64,000 nucleotides of DNA, from positions 1 to 64,000 of the forward strand of contig JAWPHD010010222.1 in NCBI GenBank assembly GCA_037043455.1, in the 5' to 3' direction. Of this stretch, positions 1 to 11,079 are shown piece after piece. This DNA comes from Cyrtodaria siliqua. Its lineage: Eukaryota > Mollusca > Bivalvia > Adapedonta > Hiatellidae. Within the stretch, counting starts at the first letter, position 1. Each line of letters starts with the position of its first letter. The notes beneath the pieces were generated by a model, which worked only from the letters and a program-made list of their open reading frames with translations, ran no database searches and was not told where the DNA came from. The position numbers and the translations under genes are program-made.

Positions 1-1172
1 TATTATGTCCCTATACCCTGTATATTCTTACATATTATGTCACCATACCCTTTATATCCTTACATATTATGTCCCCATACCCTCTATATCCATACATATT
101 ATGTCCCCATACCCTCTATATCCTTACATATTATGTCCCTATACCCTCTATATTCTTACATATTATGTCACCATACCCTTTATATCCTTACATATTATGT
201 CCCCATACCCTCTATATCCATACATATTATGTCCCCATACCCTCTATATCCTTACATATTATGTCCCTATACCCTCTATATTCTTACATATTATGTCACC
301 ATACCCTTTATATCCTTACATATTATGTCCCCATACCCTCTATATCCTTACATATTATGTCCCTATACCCTCTATATTCTTACATATTATGTCACCATAC
401 CCTTTATATCCTTACATATTATATTCCCATATCCTCTATATCCTTATATATTATGTCCCAATACCCTCTATATCCTTACATATTATGTCCCCATACCCTG
501 TATATCCTTACATATTATGTCCCCATACCCTGTATATCCTTACATATTATGTCCCCATACCCTGTATATCCTTACATGTTACCCTCTATATCCTTAAATA
601 TTATGTCAACTTACCCTCTATATCCTTACATATTATGTCCCCATACCCTCTATATCCTTAAATATTATGTCAACTTACCCTCTATATCCTTACATATTAT
701 GTCCCCATACCCTCTATATCCATACATATTATGTCCCCATACCCTGTATATCCTTACATATTATGTCCCTATACCCTCTATATCCTTACATATTATGTCC
801 CCATACCCTGTATATCCTTACATGTTATGTCCCCATACCCTCTATATCCTTACATGTTATGTCCCCATACCCTCTATATCCATACATATTATGTCCCCAT
901 ACCCTGTATATCCTTACATATTATGTCCCTATACCCTCTATATCCTTACATATTATGTCCCCATACCCTGTATATCCATACATATTATGTCCCTATACCC
1001 TCTATATCCTTACATATTATGTCCCCATACCCTGTATATCCTTACATGTTATGTCCCCATACCCTCTATATCCTTAAATATTATGTCAACTTACCCTCTA
1101 TATCCTTACATATTATGTCCCCATACCCTGTATATCCTTACATATTATGTCCCTATACCCTCTATATCCTTT
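1..1172. repeat. 32-bp tandem satellite, about 36 copies, cut by the window edge
   Basis: Near-identical 32-base units of the form TATTATGTCCCCATACCCTC followed by TATATCCTTACA are stacked from base 1. Variants at a few positions (CTATA/CCATA, CTC/CTG/TTT, CATACA/CTTACA) form blocks, suggesting block amplification. A few units are short. The unit has no stop codon in any plus-strand frame, so long spurious frames run through it. Confidence 0.95.
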
Positions 1173-1496
1173 TCTTTTGAACTGTAATAATTCACCAACA
1201 AAGAATTGTAATGATGAATGCATTGAGAGACTTTAATAACATATCTATTCAAGTATAAATACCCTTCTTGCTGGTGAATCCTTAGTATCAAATGAAACAA
1301 ATTGTAGAATGTTCAATATAGTGCAAGATTTAATTTTAAGAATAAAACGTTTGTGAAACTGGAGTTTATCATCTATCAAATATTCTTGTACTTATTAACT
1401 TGCATATGAGAATAATTATGTATCAATGTTTAGAAGATATCACTGACCAGCTCGAAGAAGCCAGTTCTTAGTGCTGCCGGAAACATAGAAAAACAC

Positions 1497-1532
1497 TGTC
1501 TGTCTGTCTGTCTGTATGTCTGTGTGTGTGTC
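1497..1532. repeat. (TCTG)n/(TG)n microsatellite
   Basis: A run of TCTG units passes into TGTG. It is low-complexity DNA with no gene nearby. Confidence 0.85.
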
Positions 1533-1715
1533 TCACTTACCCCTGAACCACTTCAAATCCAATGTTATTTAACTTAACAGAACGAATTAACGATGCATGT
1601 AGTGGGAATTATTTGGTTGTTATCCACAACAATTCTGTTTAAACAATCCGATATTTAAACTCCAAAATATCACATATATTGTTTCAACTGTCATGTATTC
1701 ATATCATTATGTTAA

Positions 1716-2244
1716 AGGGGTTGATGCACTACTTTCGAACACGATTTATTTAAAAGGGCTCTGAAAAACTTGAAAAAAACTGAAAGAATTATCAAAATGT
1801 CATGAAAAATAAAGGAAATGTGACCTATTGTAAATTTGCAAAGAACATAAATGGAGGCGGCCATCTGTGAACGATGACGTCATCGCGCCTTTTTACCATA
1901 TATGACATATTGACAAAATGTCTTTTAAAGCAATGAAAAGCACTGCAAATTGATTAAAAAATAAATAATTATACAGATGTAAAATGTATACATTATATTT
2001 ATTTTGCCTTTACAGTGATTTTCTTTGCTTTAAAATACATTTTGTCAATATGCCATTCCTGGCAAAAAGGCGCGATGATGTCATCGGTCAAGGATGGCCG
2101 CCTCCATTCATGTCTCTTTCCAAATTTTCAATAGGTCATATCGCCTTTATTGTTCATGGTATTTTGATAATTCTTTCAGCTTTTTTTCAAGTTTTTTAGA
2201 GCCCTTTAAAATAAACCTTGTTTGAAAATAGTGCATTAACCCCT
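1716..2244. mobile_element. TTAA-flanked long-palindrome MITE, copy 1
   Basis: TTAA flanks both ends (1712-1715 and 2245-2248). The ends AGGGGTTGATGCACTA and TAGTGCATTAACCCCT are inverted, and most of the 529 bases form one imperfect hairpin: arms carry GAATTATCAAAATG with its complement, GGAGGCGGCCATC with its complement, and GATGACGTCATCG with its complement. Two further copies occur in this window. TTAA targeting suggests a piggyBac-like transposase; that is inference. Confidence 0.85.
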
Positions 2245-2248
2245 TTAA

Positions 2249-3240
2249 GGAAACAGATTTGTACAAGCTGTTATAGCTTCCTTCTGAATCCTTTGCACAT
2301 GTTTGTAACATCTTCGAATGTCTGTATAATAAGCAATGTAAATTGAGCTAAAAACTGTCAAACTCTATTCAGCAGTTCTTGTGGGGAAAAACAGCTTTAG
2401 GTGTTTTGTAACTTAAAATTTTATAAAAAAAAAATGTATTTCTAAAATTGAAACCTGAGGAGTATACATGTAAACTTTGGGGCCACTAAGGGGGCAGGGA
2501 TTTGGGGGTTGGGGCCATCTTTGACTCCGGGGATTTGTTTGTATAATTTGGCAGTCTACTACTGAGATCATCATTTCTGAATAAAACTGTCAATTTGTTA
2601 AGCAGTTTTTAAGAAGATTGTTTTTAAGGTTTGGGCTTCTGTAAGTTATGGAAGCCATCTTTGTTGCTGCACTGACATTTTTTTCGTATTTTCTAAATTT
2701 CCTGTCAAGCAAACAACCGAATATTAAAATCCTTCCATTTGGGATACAAGGTATTCAATTCAAACAGGTTCTTGTAACCTATCATTTAATTACACGGATA
2801 TAACCTGAAAAGAAAACTACATATTTTTATACCAATTTTTATTTGTCATGTGCACTAAGATGATACATCAGCTTTCCATGTGACAAGCTACGGCCTACAA
2901 ATAAATAGAATCGATTCCAATCGTGCTTGCAGCTTTAAATTAAAAGAAAATATTATACTGTTGTTGAACCTTGCTAACAGTGTTTATAACATTGGGTAAA
3001 GTGATCGCATGTCGGACACCATTTGTAACAGAATCAACATAAATCCATGCAGTAAAATGACAACTCAGTCTGGTTTTGGTGTAAATCAATATGGCCATAC
3101 TTTGCGGGCGCACCCTAGTCAATTGTATGTGTTCGACATTGTAGAAACAGCATGTTATTGGGAAAACTATACCCAGGCATGGTATTGATTCGAAATATTT
3201 CACTTACCAGTCGGCCACTTGTGTTTTAGTCACGATATGG
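2249..3240. other. intergenic, no gene seen
   Basis: AT-rich sequence with short unrelated frames and no recognised coding motif or repeat structure. Confidence 0.5.
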
Positions 3241-3242
3241 AA

Positions 3243-3460
3243 GAATTGAATTGAATTGGGGTTTTAAGGCGCACCAACACATGAAAGGTTATATGGTGCC
3301 TAACAGGAATGAACATGCCAGGCTCATCCTCCATGTACATTGAGATAAAACATGGAGAACGGGCCTATGAACATGAATTTGGGGGGTCCTACCCCTCTGC
3401 CTTCTCCTCCAACGGGACCTGCAGAGGCCCTATTATTTGCCCCGTAACCACATGGGGCCG
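3243..3460 (-). mobile_element. SINE family A copy, 3' part
   Basis: Read on the minus strand it ends GCGCCTTAAAACCCC followed by AATTCAATTC. It shares the GGCGCCATATAACC-like block and the TGTAAATGGAGGATGAGCC-like block with copies at 9535, 22280, 44078 and 61185. The head is diverged here. Confidence 0.7.
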
Positions 3461-3499
3461 ATATGGAAGAATGGACATATCTGTGACATTGTTTGGTAA

Positions 3500-4849
3500 A
3501 AGGGAAGCTTATTCTTTTTTCTCAATGTTCATGCTAATTTCATCGAGTATGTAACACATGAAGATGACATATGACATATGATAATATACCGGCTCACTCG
3601 TGTGTGATAGTAGCAAAGTAAAACAGAAACAAATGAAGCAAAATCACCCCGACGTGTATGAAGTTCGACTTGCGATAACTTTACCCTACAAATGCATGAA
3701 TTAACTTGACATGTAGATCTAGTAACACTTTAATATCATAACAAAACAACATTATATAGATTTAAATATCCAAATTTAATAACATTTACAACAACATGGC
3801 CATTTAACCACAATTTATTTACTTCTATATCAATACTTAAACAATTATTTACATGCACGAAGGATATACTCCAACAAATTCTTCTAAAATGAACAACCTA
3901 CACTGTATTGGTAGTTTGAAGTTTTCAATATTAAACATGAACAACTTTAAATGTCAATAAATATATTACATGCACATTTGTTTAAGTTTCACTTTGAAAT
4001 CCTACCAGCGAGAAAAGTGTTAAACATGACATTGTGTTTATGTTCATATGCGCTGTTTACCGGTCATGATTCTATTAAAAAGTCAAATAACTTCAGTTAG
4101 TCTTAATATTTTGGTATAAAAGTTTCATAGTGTTTGAATTTAAGTTTATTTAACATAGAAGTTTGCATAGAAAATGCCCTATCGAAAAACAACTTTAGCA
4201 CATGAAATTTTTATTTTTCAACTGATTTTGAAAAGTAAGATATTTTTTATTACCACTAAAAATGTCTGTTTCACTGATCAACAATTTACTTTTAATAGGT
4301 ACTAGTTGAATTTTGTCTGAAAAGTCCCAAAAAACTTTAGCTGAAACAACCGCCCCCAACAATAGGTTATAAAGCAAATAAAGCTAAACATGTTATACTG
4401 TAACACAATAATCATTTACTTGTTGCAAACATCTTGACAGTTTAAAGCAAAACTAATGTATCTTGTAGTGTTTATTGATGCATTGTTGTGATAGTTCATC
4501 TTCATCCCGCGGTCTGTATTAAATAATGGTCAAGCATATCTTAAAAATATTGAACTGAGAATTGAATCGGATTTTTTAAACCGTAACTTAATGTACAATA
4601 TAGCTTATATGGCGCCAAGATGGATATGAACTTTCTGGATTCAATTCTCATTTACATCAAGATAAAAACATCAGGCATGGATTCAGAAACAATCGCTCCA
4701 AGAACAGTTACTGAAGCTACAACCAATAAAATCCTATAAATTACCTCGTACGATCACACAATATTGATGAACATAAATATATAAATAAACCTAACTGTAC
4801 CTATTTGAGCAAGTATGCAAAGAAAATGCAGAAAGCGTGTATATATATA
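3500..4849. other. intergenic, nothing recognised
   Basis: AT-rich, with short spurious frames only. I see no transposon ends or coding motifs. Confidence 0.5.
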
Positions 4850-5259
4850 CACAGGAAAAATATCTAGGCATGAAATTCATATCTTTTACAAATGTGATAC
4901 ATATGTATTCTACATATGTATTTATATGTATTCTACATATGTATTTCATATGAAAGTAACACAAATGTAATACATATGAAAATATTTTTTACTAAATAAA
5001 ATTAAGACAAACAGGTTGTTAAAACATTTTCTACACTATTCAGCAAATTTCTTTATAAATACTTTATTTATTTTATGCATTATAGTTTCATATGAAATAC
5101 ATATGTATACATTTCATATGTGGCACAGGTGTACTAGCTATTTTAACATGAAACATATATGTGGCACATATGTAAATAACATGCTTTATATATGAAAGAA
5201 ACATGCAAACAATAAGAAAGTAACAAATATGTGGCACATGTCACAACATTTTCCCTGTG
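4850..5259. mobile_element. TA-flanked MITE with CACAGG termini
   Basis: The ends CACAGGAAAAAT and ATTTTCCCTGTG are inverted and flanked by TA. The interior is made of ACATATGTATTTCATATGAAA-like short palindromes. At 410 bases with no frame, it is non-autonomous. Confidence 0.7.
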
Positions 5260-7109
5260 TATATATGCAGAAAATAATTAAGCAGAACTTATTTTGTATT
5301 TAACAGTTAAAGGGACACTGTCCTTAAGCAAAGCATATTCTGAGCATAAGCAAATAACTGTCTGATTTTTATTCAGTGAAATGTATTCCTAACTTTCACA
5401 TCCTGTCATTAGTTACATATTTCCGAGATGTTGAGATATTCAGTAGGTGAACAAATAAAGGGGTTTACTCCGACTTTATCCTCAGTCTCTATATGAAAAA
5501 TCAAAATATTAGGTCATAATTTAAATTAAATGTATCCATACTGGTGTTTTAAAATCTGACAACACCAAAAGAAATTACATGGCAATACTTAAAAAAATAA
5601 TGCTTTTAATATAATTAGCACTACAAATTAGTTTTATAAAGGGCTAAAGTCAGTTGAGCATCAACGATAAACACTGAGTTTACCCTCTACCAGAATGTGG
5701 AGGTATTTTATGTAATCAATCACTGATTGGTCAGATTATTTTGATAACGTCATGTGAAAGTTACGAATACATGGAAATATGTAGTAAAAAATGTGTTTCT
5801 GTATTTTTATTTACTGCTTGTAATCATTGTTGGGACAGGATTTATATATATTTCTTTGATCACGTTGTATTCATTAACACGTTAGATTTTAATTACATTT
5901 TAACTGCAGTCACATAACTAGCCCGTTTAGTTGTCGAGAGCGAGTCTGTTTCTTAGTGTGTGGGGGCTTTTTTTTTGTACTGTTACTGATTTTCGTCAAA
6001 AAACCTTGATTCTTTCTAGTAAATATTCAATAATTGTGGTTGTGTAAATGTTTGTCAACATAATTATTTTGTGTTTTATAAGCTAAAACAGGCTTTTCCA
6101 AAGGAAAACCTGTTAAAAACTGCTAATGCAGCTTTAATGTGTTGGATAATCAGGAAAAGAAATGTGATTCTATAAACAAACATGTGAAAAAACAACTGAA
6201 GCACTTAATTAAATATCGATGTCTTCCGCATGTATTAAAAAACACTGCTATAAACAAACATGTAAAATTAGTTGAAGCACTAAATTGAATATCCAGGTAT
6301 ATCTATCTTCAAGTATCAGTAGATTTTCCTCCCGCAGAGAGAGATGGCAGGTCTAATATTATTGTTACAACCAAACATGTCAATTTCCAAACATAATTCT
6401 TAGAACCATACTGCTACACATTTATTGCACCATTTTGATCATATTGCAAATCCATTTATCACTAACATAACTCAAACTACGTGTTTAAAGAGCTCTGAGA
6501 TTCACTACCATGGAGATCTATGGGATCTAGGGCCTATGGAAGGGCGTGGCCCTTGGAATAGCCCTAAACAAAAATGTTGTTATTTTATTTACAGACCATC
6601 ATTTCAGTTAGTGATAGTCCTTTAATAATCAACAATACACAAACCACCAAATGATGTTCAAGCAAAAAATACTACATTAAAGGGACACTTGGCATGACTT
6701 TTTCCCCCCCTAAATTCAGGGCTTTCCATAAGTTTTACAACATATAAACTTGTAATTTTAATAATTATTTAGATAGTTTAAATTGATAATAAGCAACTTA
6801 AAGTTGAAATAAAAGAGGATTAACAAACCGAGGAAATCCTGATATTGTAAAATTAGCGACATCCCGTTATTTTTTCTTTATCATGCAGATATGCACTTTT
6901 CTGCCTAATAAGGGGTGACCTAATAAATTTTGTTTTATTAGGCAGAGACCAATAAAGCAACGTAATGTTATCTGATGTAATGCAGGTAACGTTGCCCGAC
7001 GTCATAAAACAAACAAAAAACAAAAACATGGCGGCGTCCTCGATAAGGGTAACATTCTAAGAAATAGGTAATAATAGTAATCATACAGAAATTGTTGATA
7101 CTGTACATA
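5260..7109. other. intergenic with two isolated TTAA-AGGGACAC ends
   Basis: The sequence TTAA followed by AGGGACAC occurs at 5307 and 6675, the left end of the MITE family complete at 33540-33797. No matching right ends were found nearby, so these are probably truncated copies. No gene is seen in this stretch. Confidence 0.45.
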
Positions 7110-7207
7110 TTTACTATCAAGTTTATTAGGCTTGGCACGAAAATGAAGAAGAAAAAAATCTTCGTTTTCTAAGCCTCTCCTAATAAACAGATAAACTTGA
7201 TAGTAAA
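7110..7207. repeat. imperfect inverted repeat
   Basis: TTTACTATCAAGTTTAT and its complement ATAAACTTGATAGTAAA face each other. Inside them GGCTTGG...GAAAATGAAGAAG pairs loosely with CTTCGTTTTCTAAGCC. It is probably a folded MITE remnant. Confidence 0.7.
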
Positions 7208-7333
7208 AGGCACTGACATAATATTCTATTTATATTATTAAATGCATATTGCAAATCATTATTCATTATTATTTCAAATCCACTTGTGTTTGCATATTAC
7301 TTAATGTTGATTATATTGCACCAATACATAGAG

Positions 7334-7455
7334 AATATCATGTTAGTGCCTGATCCTATCGAGTTTTATCAGGTGAGGCTGATAAAAAAAATGGAGTCCG
7401 AGGCTGTGCCGGGGGCTTCATTTTTTTCGAGCCGGATCAGGCACTAACATGATAT
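7334..7455. repeat. inverted repeat, MITE-like hairpin
   Basis: ATATCATGTTAGTGCCTGAT at the left is matched by ATCAGGCACTAACATGATAT at the right. Inside, GGCTCGAAAAAAATG-type sequence also pairs. The following 200 bases repeat CAGGCACC and CATGATAAAATAT motifs, so the element may extend to about 7690. Confidence 0.7.
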
Positions 7456-7891
7456 TTTATTTGTCATGTTGATTGTTTAAAATCATTTTATTTACCTTTT
7501 TTCCACATTTGTTTCCTTTCAAAACTAACCAGACGTCATCAAATATACCTTGACATCATCAAGAGGTGCTTACGTCATCAAAAGAAGTGCACCTGACGGG
7601 ATCAGAACGTATCTGCCGAGATAAGGTTTTATCTCAGGCACCCTGTTTCTCGGCAGAATTGTGCAGATTGACATGATAAAATATTTAAATATAAGGTAGA
7701 ATAACAACGACATTTTCAAAACACTCTATTTTTATTACCTTTTTGAAATTCAATTTTATGCTAGTTAGTTTCAAATCAAAATGATACGGGATTAATGAAG
7801 TATAATTTTAATACCCTTTAAACATAGTTGATCTCTTTGAAGCATATAACTGACTAATCAAACATATAATTTAAAAAGACTGATATTAACA

Positions 7892-9477
7892 AACAAGAGG
7901 TCAATGACCTTGAAGCTCTACTGATTGATTTTGATTTCAGGAAGTAGTCACTACAGACTTGTTTTTTGAAAATCTATTTTTAACCGTGGCGGCCATCTTG
8001 AATTTCCGGCCGACCTGAAATTTTGCTAAGATCAATAAGACATTAAGAGCAACATTCCAGTGAAGTTTCATGAAAATCCGTCAGGTAGTTTCAAAGAAGT
8101 AGGCGCTACAAGTTTTCATTATATAACTCTATGTAAACAAAGCAGCCATGTTTAAGTTCAAATCAAAACGATTTTCGACAAGGACCAACATCATGTCATA
8201 CTGATCATTTTAGAAAAAGTCCCATATCAATATCTCTTATTGTTTTGAAGAAGTAGTCGCTACAAACTTATTTATTTTAAATCTATTTTTAGCTGTGGCG
8301 GCCATCTTGAATTTCAGGCCGACCTGAAATTTTTCTAGGATCAACTAGACATCAAGACCAACATTCCTGTGAAGTTTCATGAACATCCGTCAAGTAGTTT
8401 CAGAGGAGTAGTCGCTACAAGTTTTTACTATATAACTCTATGTAACCAAAGATGGCCACTGGCAGCCATGTTTAACGTCGAATCAAAATAATTTTCCACA
8501 AGGATCTACATCATGTCATGCTGATCATTTTAGAAAAAGTCCCATATCAATATCACTTATAGTTTTCAAGAAGTAGTCGCTACAAACTTATTTTTTAAAA
8601 ATCTATTTTTAGCTGTGACGGCCATCTTGAATTTCCGGCCGACCTGAAATTTTGATAGGATCAATTAGACATCAAGAGCAACATTCCTGTAAAGTTTCAT
8701 GACAATCAGCCAAGTAGTTTCAGAGGAGTAGTCGCTACAAGTTTTTACTATATAACTCTATGTAAACAAAGATGGCCGCTGGCAGCCATGTTTAACGTTG
8801 AATCAAAACGATTTTTGACTAGGATCAACATCATGTAATGCTGATCATTTTAGAAAAAGTCCCATATCAATATCACTTATAGTTTTCAAGAAGTAGTCGC
8901 TACAAACTTATTTTTTAAAAATCTATTTTTAGCTGTGACGGCCATCTTGAATTTCCGGCCGACCTGAACTTTTTCTAGGATCAATTAGATATCAAGAGCA
9001 ACATTCCTGTAAAGTTTCATGACAATCCGCCAAGTAGTTTAAGAGAAGTAGTCGCTACAAGTTTTTACTATATAACTCTATGTAAACAAAGATGGCCACT
9101 GGCAGCCATGTTTAACGTTGAATCAAAACGATTTTTGACTAGGATCAACATCATGTCATGCTGATCATTTTAGAAAAAGTCCCATATCAATATCACTTAT
9201 AGTTTTCAAGAAGAAGTCGCTACAAACTTGTATTTTAAAACTCTATTTTTAGCTTTGGCGGCCATCTTGGATTTCACATCAACATGAATTTTTGCTAGGA
9301 TCAACTAGACTTTATGGGCAACATTTCTGTAAAGTTTCATGAATATCCATCCAGTAGTTTCAGCTGTGAAGTCGCTACAAATAAAAGTTTACAGACAGAC
9401 GGACAGACGGACGGACGGACGACGGACGCCGCACCACGGCATAAGCTCTGCTGATCTCTGATCAGTAGAGCTAAAAA
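7892..9477 (+). mobile_element. pearl/CvA-like tandem-core element, copy A1
   Basis: A left end AACAAGAGGTCAATGACC leads into five core units of about 310-320 bases, each with GGCCATCTTGAATTTC and AGTAGTCGCTACAA. Then come a GACG/GACA microsatellite and a terminal hairpin (GCTCTGCTGATC / GATCAGTAGAGC) ending CTAAAAA. Left end, tandem core, tetranucleotide tract and 3' hairpin is the architecture known for molluscan pearl elements, which are tied to Helentrons. A near-identical copy lies at 26760. Confidence 0.8.
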
Positions 9478-9534
9478 GGGTGTGGAATGATAACAAGTTT
9501 GCAAAATAACCACTGCTCAGCTTGGAAGAAGTGA

Positions 9535-9850
9535 ATTGGTTTTACTGCTCACCAACACATGAAAGGTTGTATGGCGCCTAACATCCTCCATTTACATCAA
9601 GATAAAATATGGAGAATGGGCCTAGAACCATTTAACCTACAGAACTGCAGAGTTGCTGCAAATTCTATAGTAGACACTCCATTTACGATGGAGCCACGTT
9701 TCCATGTTTGCATACGCGGTGCCATGATGAAGACCTTGAATGAGCATGATAAAAAAATGATAAAATGAACATGAAGGGGGGTCCTACCCCTCTGCCTCTA
9801 GCGGGATTTGCAGTGGTTGTATTCTACCCCGGCAACCACACGGGGATTCA
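9535..9850 (-). mobile_element. SINE family A copy
   Basis: Read on the minus strand it runs from the head GTGGTTGCCGGGGTAGAATA, through CTGCAAATCCCGCTAGAGGC, to the GGCGCCATACAACC block and tail. The head has weak resemblance to tRNA A and B boxes. It sits next to pearl-like copy A1. Confidence 0.65.
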
Positions 9851-9886
9851 GCTAGATCGAAAATTTCCTTCCAATATTGCTTTTAG

Positions 9887-10269
9887 AGAGGTTCATGCAC
9901 TATTTTCAATCAGGGTTTATTTTAAAGGGATCTGACAAACTTGCAAAAAAGCTGAAAGAATTATCAAAATGCCATGAAAAATAAAGAAGACATGACCTAC
10001 TGAAAAAAATTACCATATATGGCATATTGAGAAAATGTCTTTTAAAGCAAAGAAAATCACTGCAAATGAAAAATAAGCAAGCAAGTTACATCTGTATATT
10101 TATTTTTAATAAATTTGAATGATTTTCTTTGCTTTAAACTATATTTTGTCAATACACCATATATGGTAAAAAGGCATTTTTCATGAATTTTAATAATTCT
10201 TCCAGCTTTTTTCAAGTTTTTCAGAGCCCTTTTAAATCAATATTGTTTTAAAATAGTGCATCAACCCCT
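9887..10269. mobile_element. TTAA long-palindrome MITE, copy 2 (degenerate)
   Basis: This is the same family as 1716-2244. The right end ATAGTGCATCAACCCCT with TTAA is intact, while the left end AGAGGTTCATGCACTATTTTC is mutated and preceded by TTAG. The central GACGTCATC block is lost, giving a shorter copy. Confidence 0.75.
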
Positions 10270-10317
10270 TTAAAGTATAACTTGGAATGTTATTCTTCAT
10301 GTCGATATGTAATGGTC

Positions 10318-10372
10318 ACACACATGCCCACATGCACACACACATGCACGCATGCACAAATACACACACACA
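10318..10372. repeat. CA-rich microsatellite
   Basis: Alternating ACACAC and CATGCACG tracts. It is low complexity and lies just past the likely ACLY 3' end. Confidence 0.7.
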
Positions 10373-10494
10373 TATTGATCAAGTGACATTCAATGTACAA
10401 CTCCTAAATGACAAGACTTAAGTCTATAAACACCGATATTATAATACTGCTATAATGATATAGGATATTATCAAAGTGCTCATTTGTTTCTGAA

Positions 10495-10500
10495 TTTATT
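10495..10500 (-). promoter_or_regulatory. candidate ACLY polyadenylation signal
   Basis: AATAAA lies on the minus strand about 470 bases past the ACLY stop and is the first canonical hexamer I found downstream. It would give a short 3' UTR. Transcript ends would be needed to confirm it. Confidence 0.35.
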
Positions 10501-10972
10501 AAAAAAAGTTTTGGCAAAAATGAAGAAGTTGACTTGTCAAGCTCATTATTGCCGAGTACACATGTAATATACTCAATAACTATATATACAGATTTGTTTG
10601 ACTTTTTAACAAATGCTAAGGGCTCTAAATCTTAAAACTAAACACACAGCTTGTTTTCTTTCTATCTGCTTCACCCCCAAACACCCATCATCTTTTTCAA
10701 TATCTAAAATTCAGTTTCTAAACTTTGATTTATATCATCAAATTTCATTTAAATGTAAAGCAGTTTCCTTTCCTCACATTTACACTTTGCATAAACTGCA
10801 TTTTTCATTTTCATCTTTTATATCATGAACCTTAAAAGCTAAATACCCACTACCACTAAACCACCTCTATAACGCACTAAAGTTGTTTTAATATTATTAA
10901 ACCTAAACGAAAAGAGACTCAATCCTTTCATGTCAAAATGCACCAATATATCTTGTATTGTGGTAATACTGA

Positions 10973-11079
10973 TCACTCCGTATCCATGCCTCCCATCGTC
11001 TCGGGCATGACATACGAGATATCGTCCCATGGATGTCTGTATAACCCTTGTTTCAATCTCTTCTGGTCCAGGAAATGCC
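10973..11079 (-). CDS. ACLY: ACLY terminal coding exon 22 with stop
   Basis: The exon encodes [20 protein letters not shown], then [15 protein letters not shown] and stop TGA at 10973-10975. The HPWDDISYV block is the standard ACLY C-terminus; the last ten residues vary in the family. The acceptor is TTATTTGCAG. The intron before it (11080-16607) is filled by a satellite. Confidence 0.96.

Noticed and set aside
5..1187. Long plus-strand frames of Tyr/Pro/Ile repeats
   Set aside because: They exist in all three frames because the 32-bp satellite unit lacks stops; no independent coding sign.
9471..9477. Canonical Helitron 3' end (hairpin then CTRR)
   Set aside because: The hairpin lies directly against CTAAAAA instead of about ten bases before CTRR, and no TC start is seen; a Helentron-type, pearl-like reading fits better.
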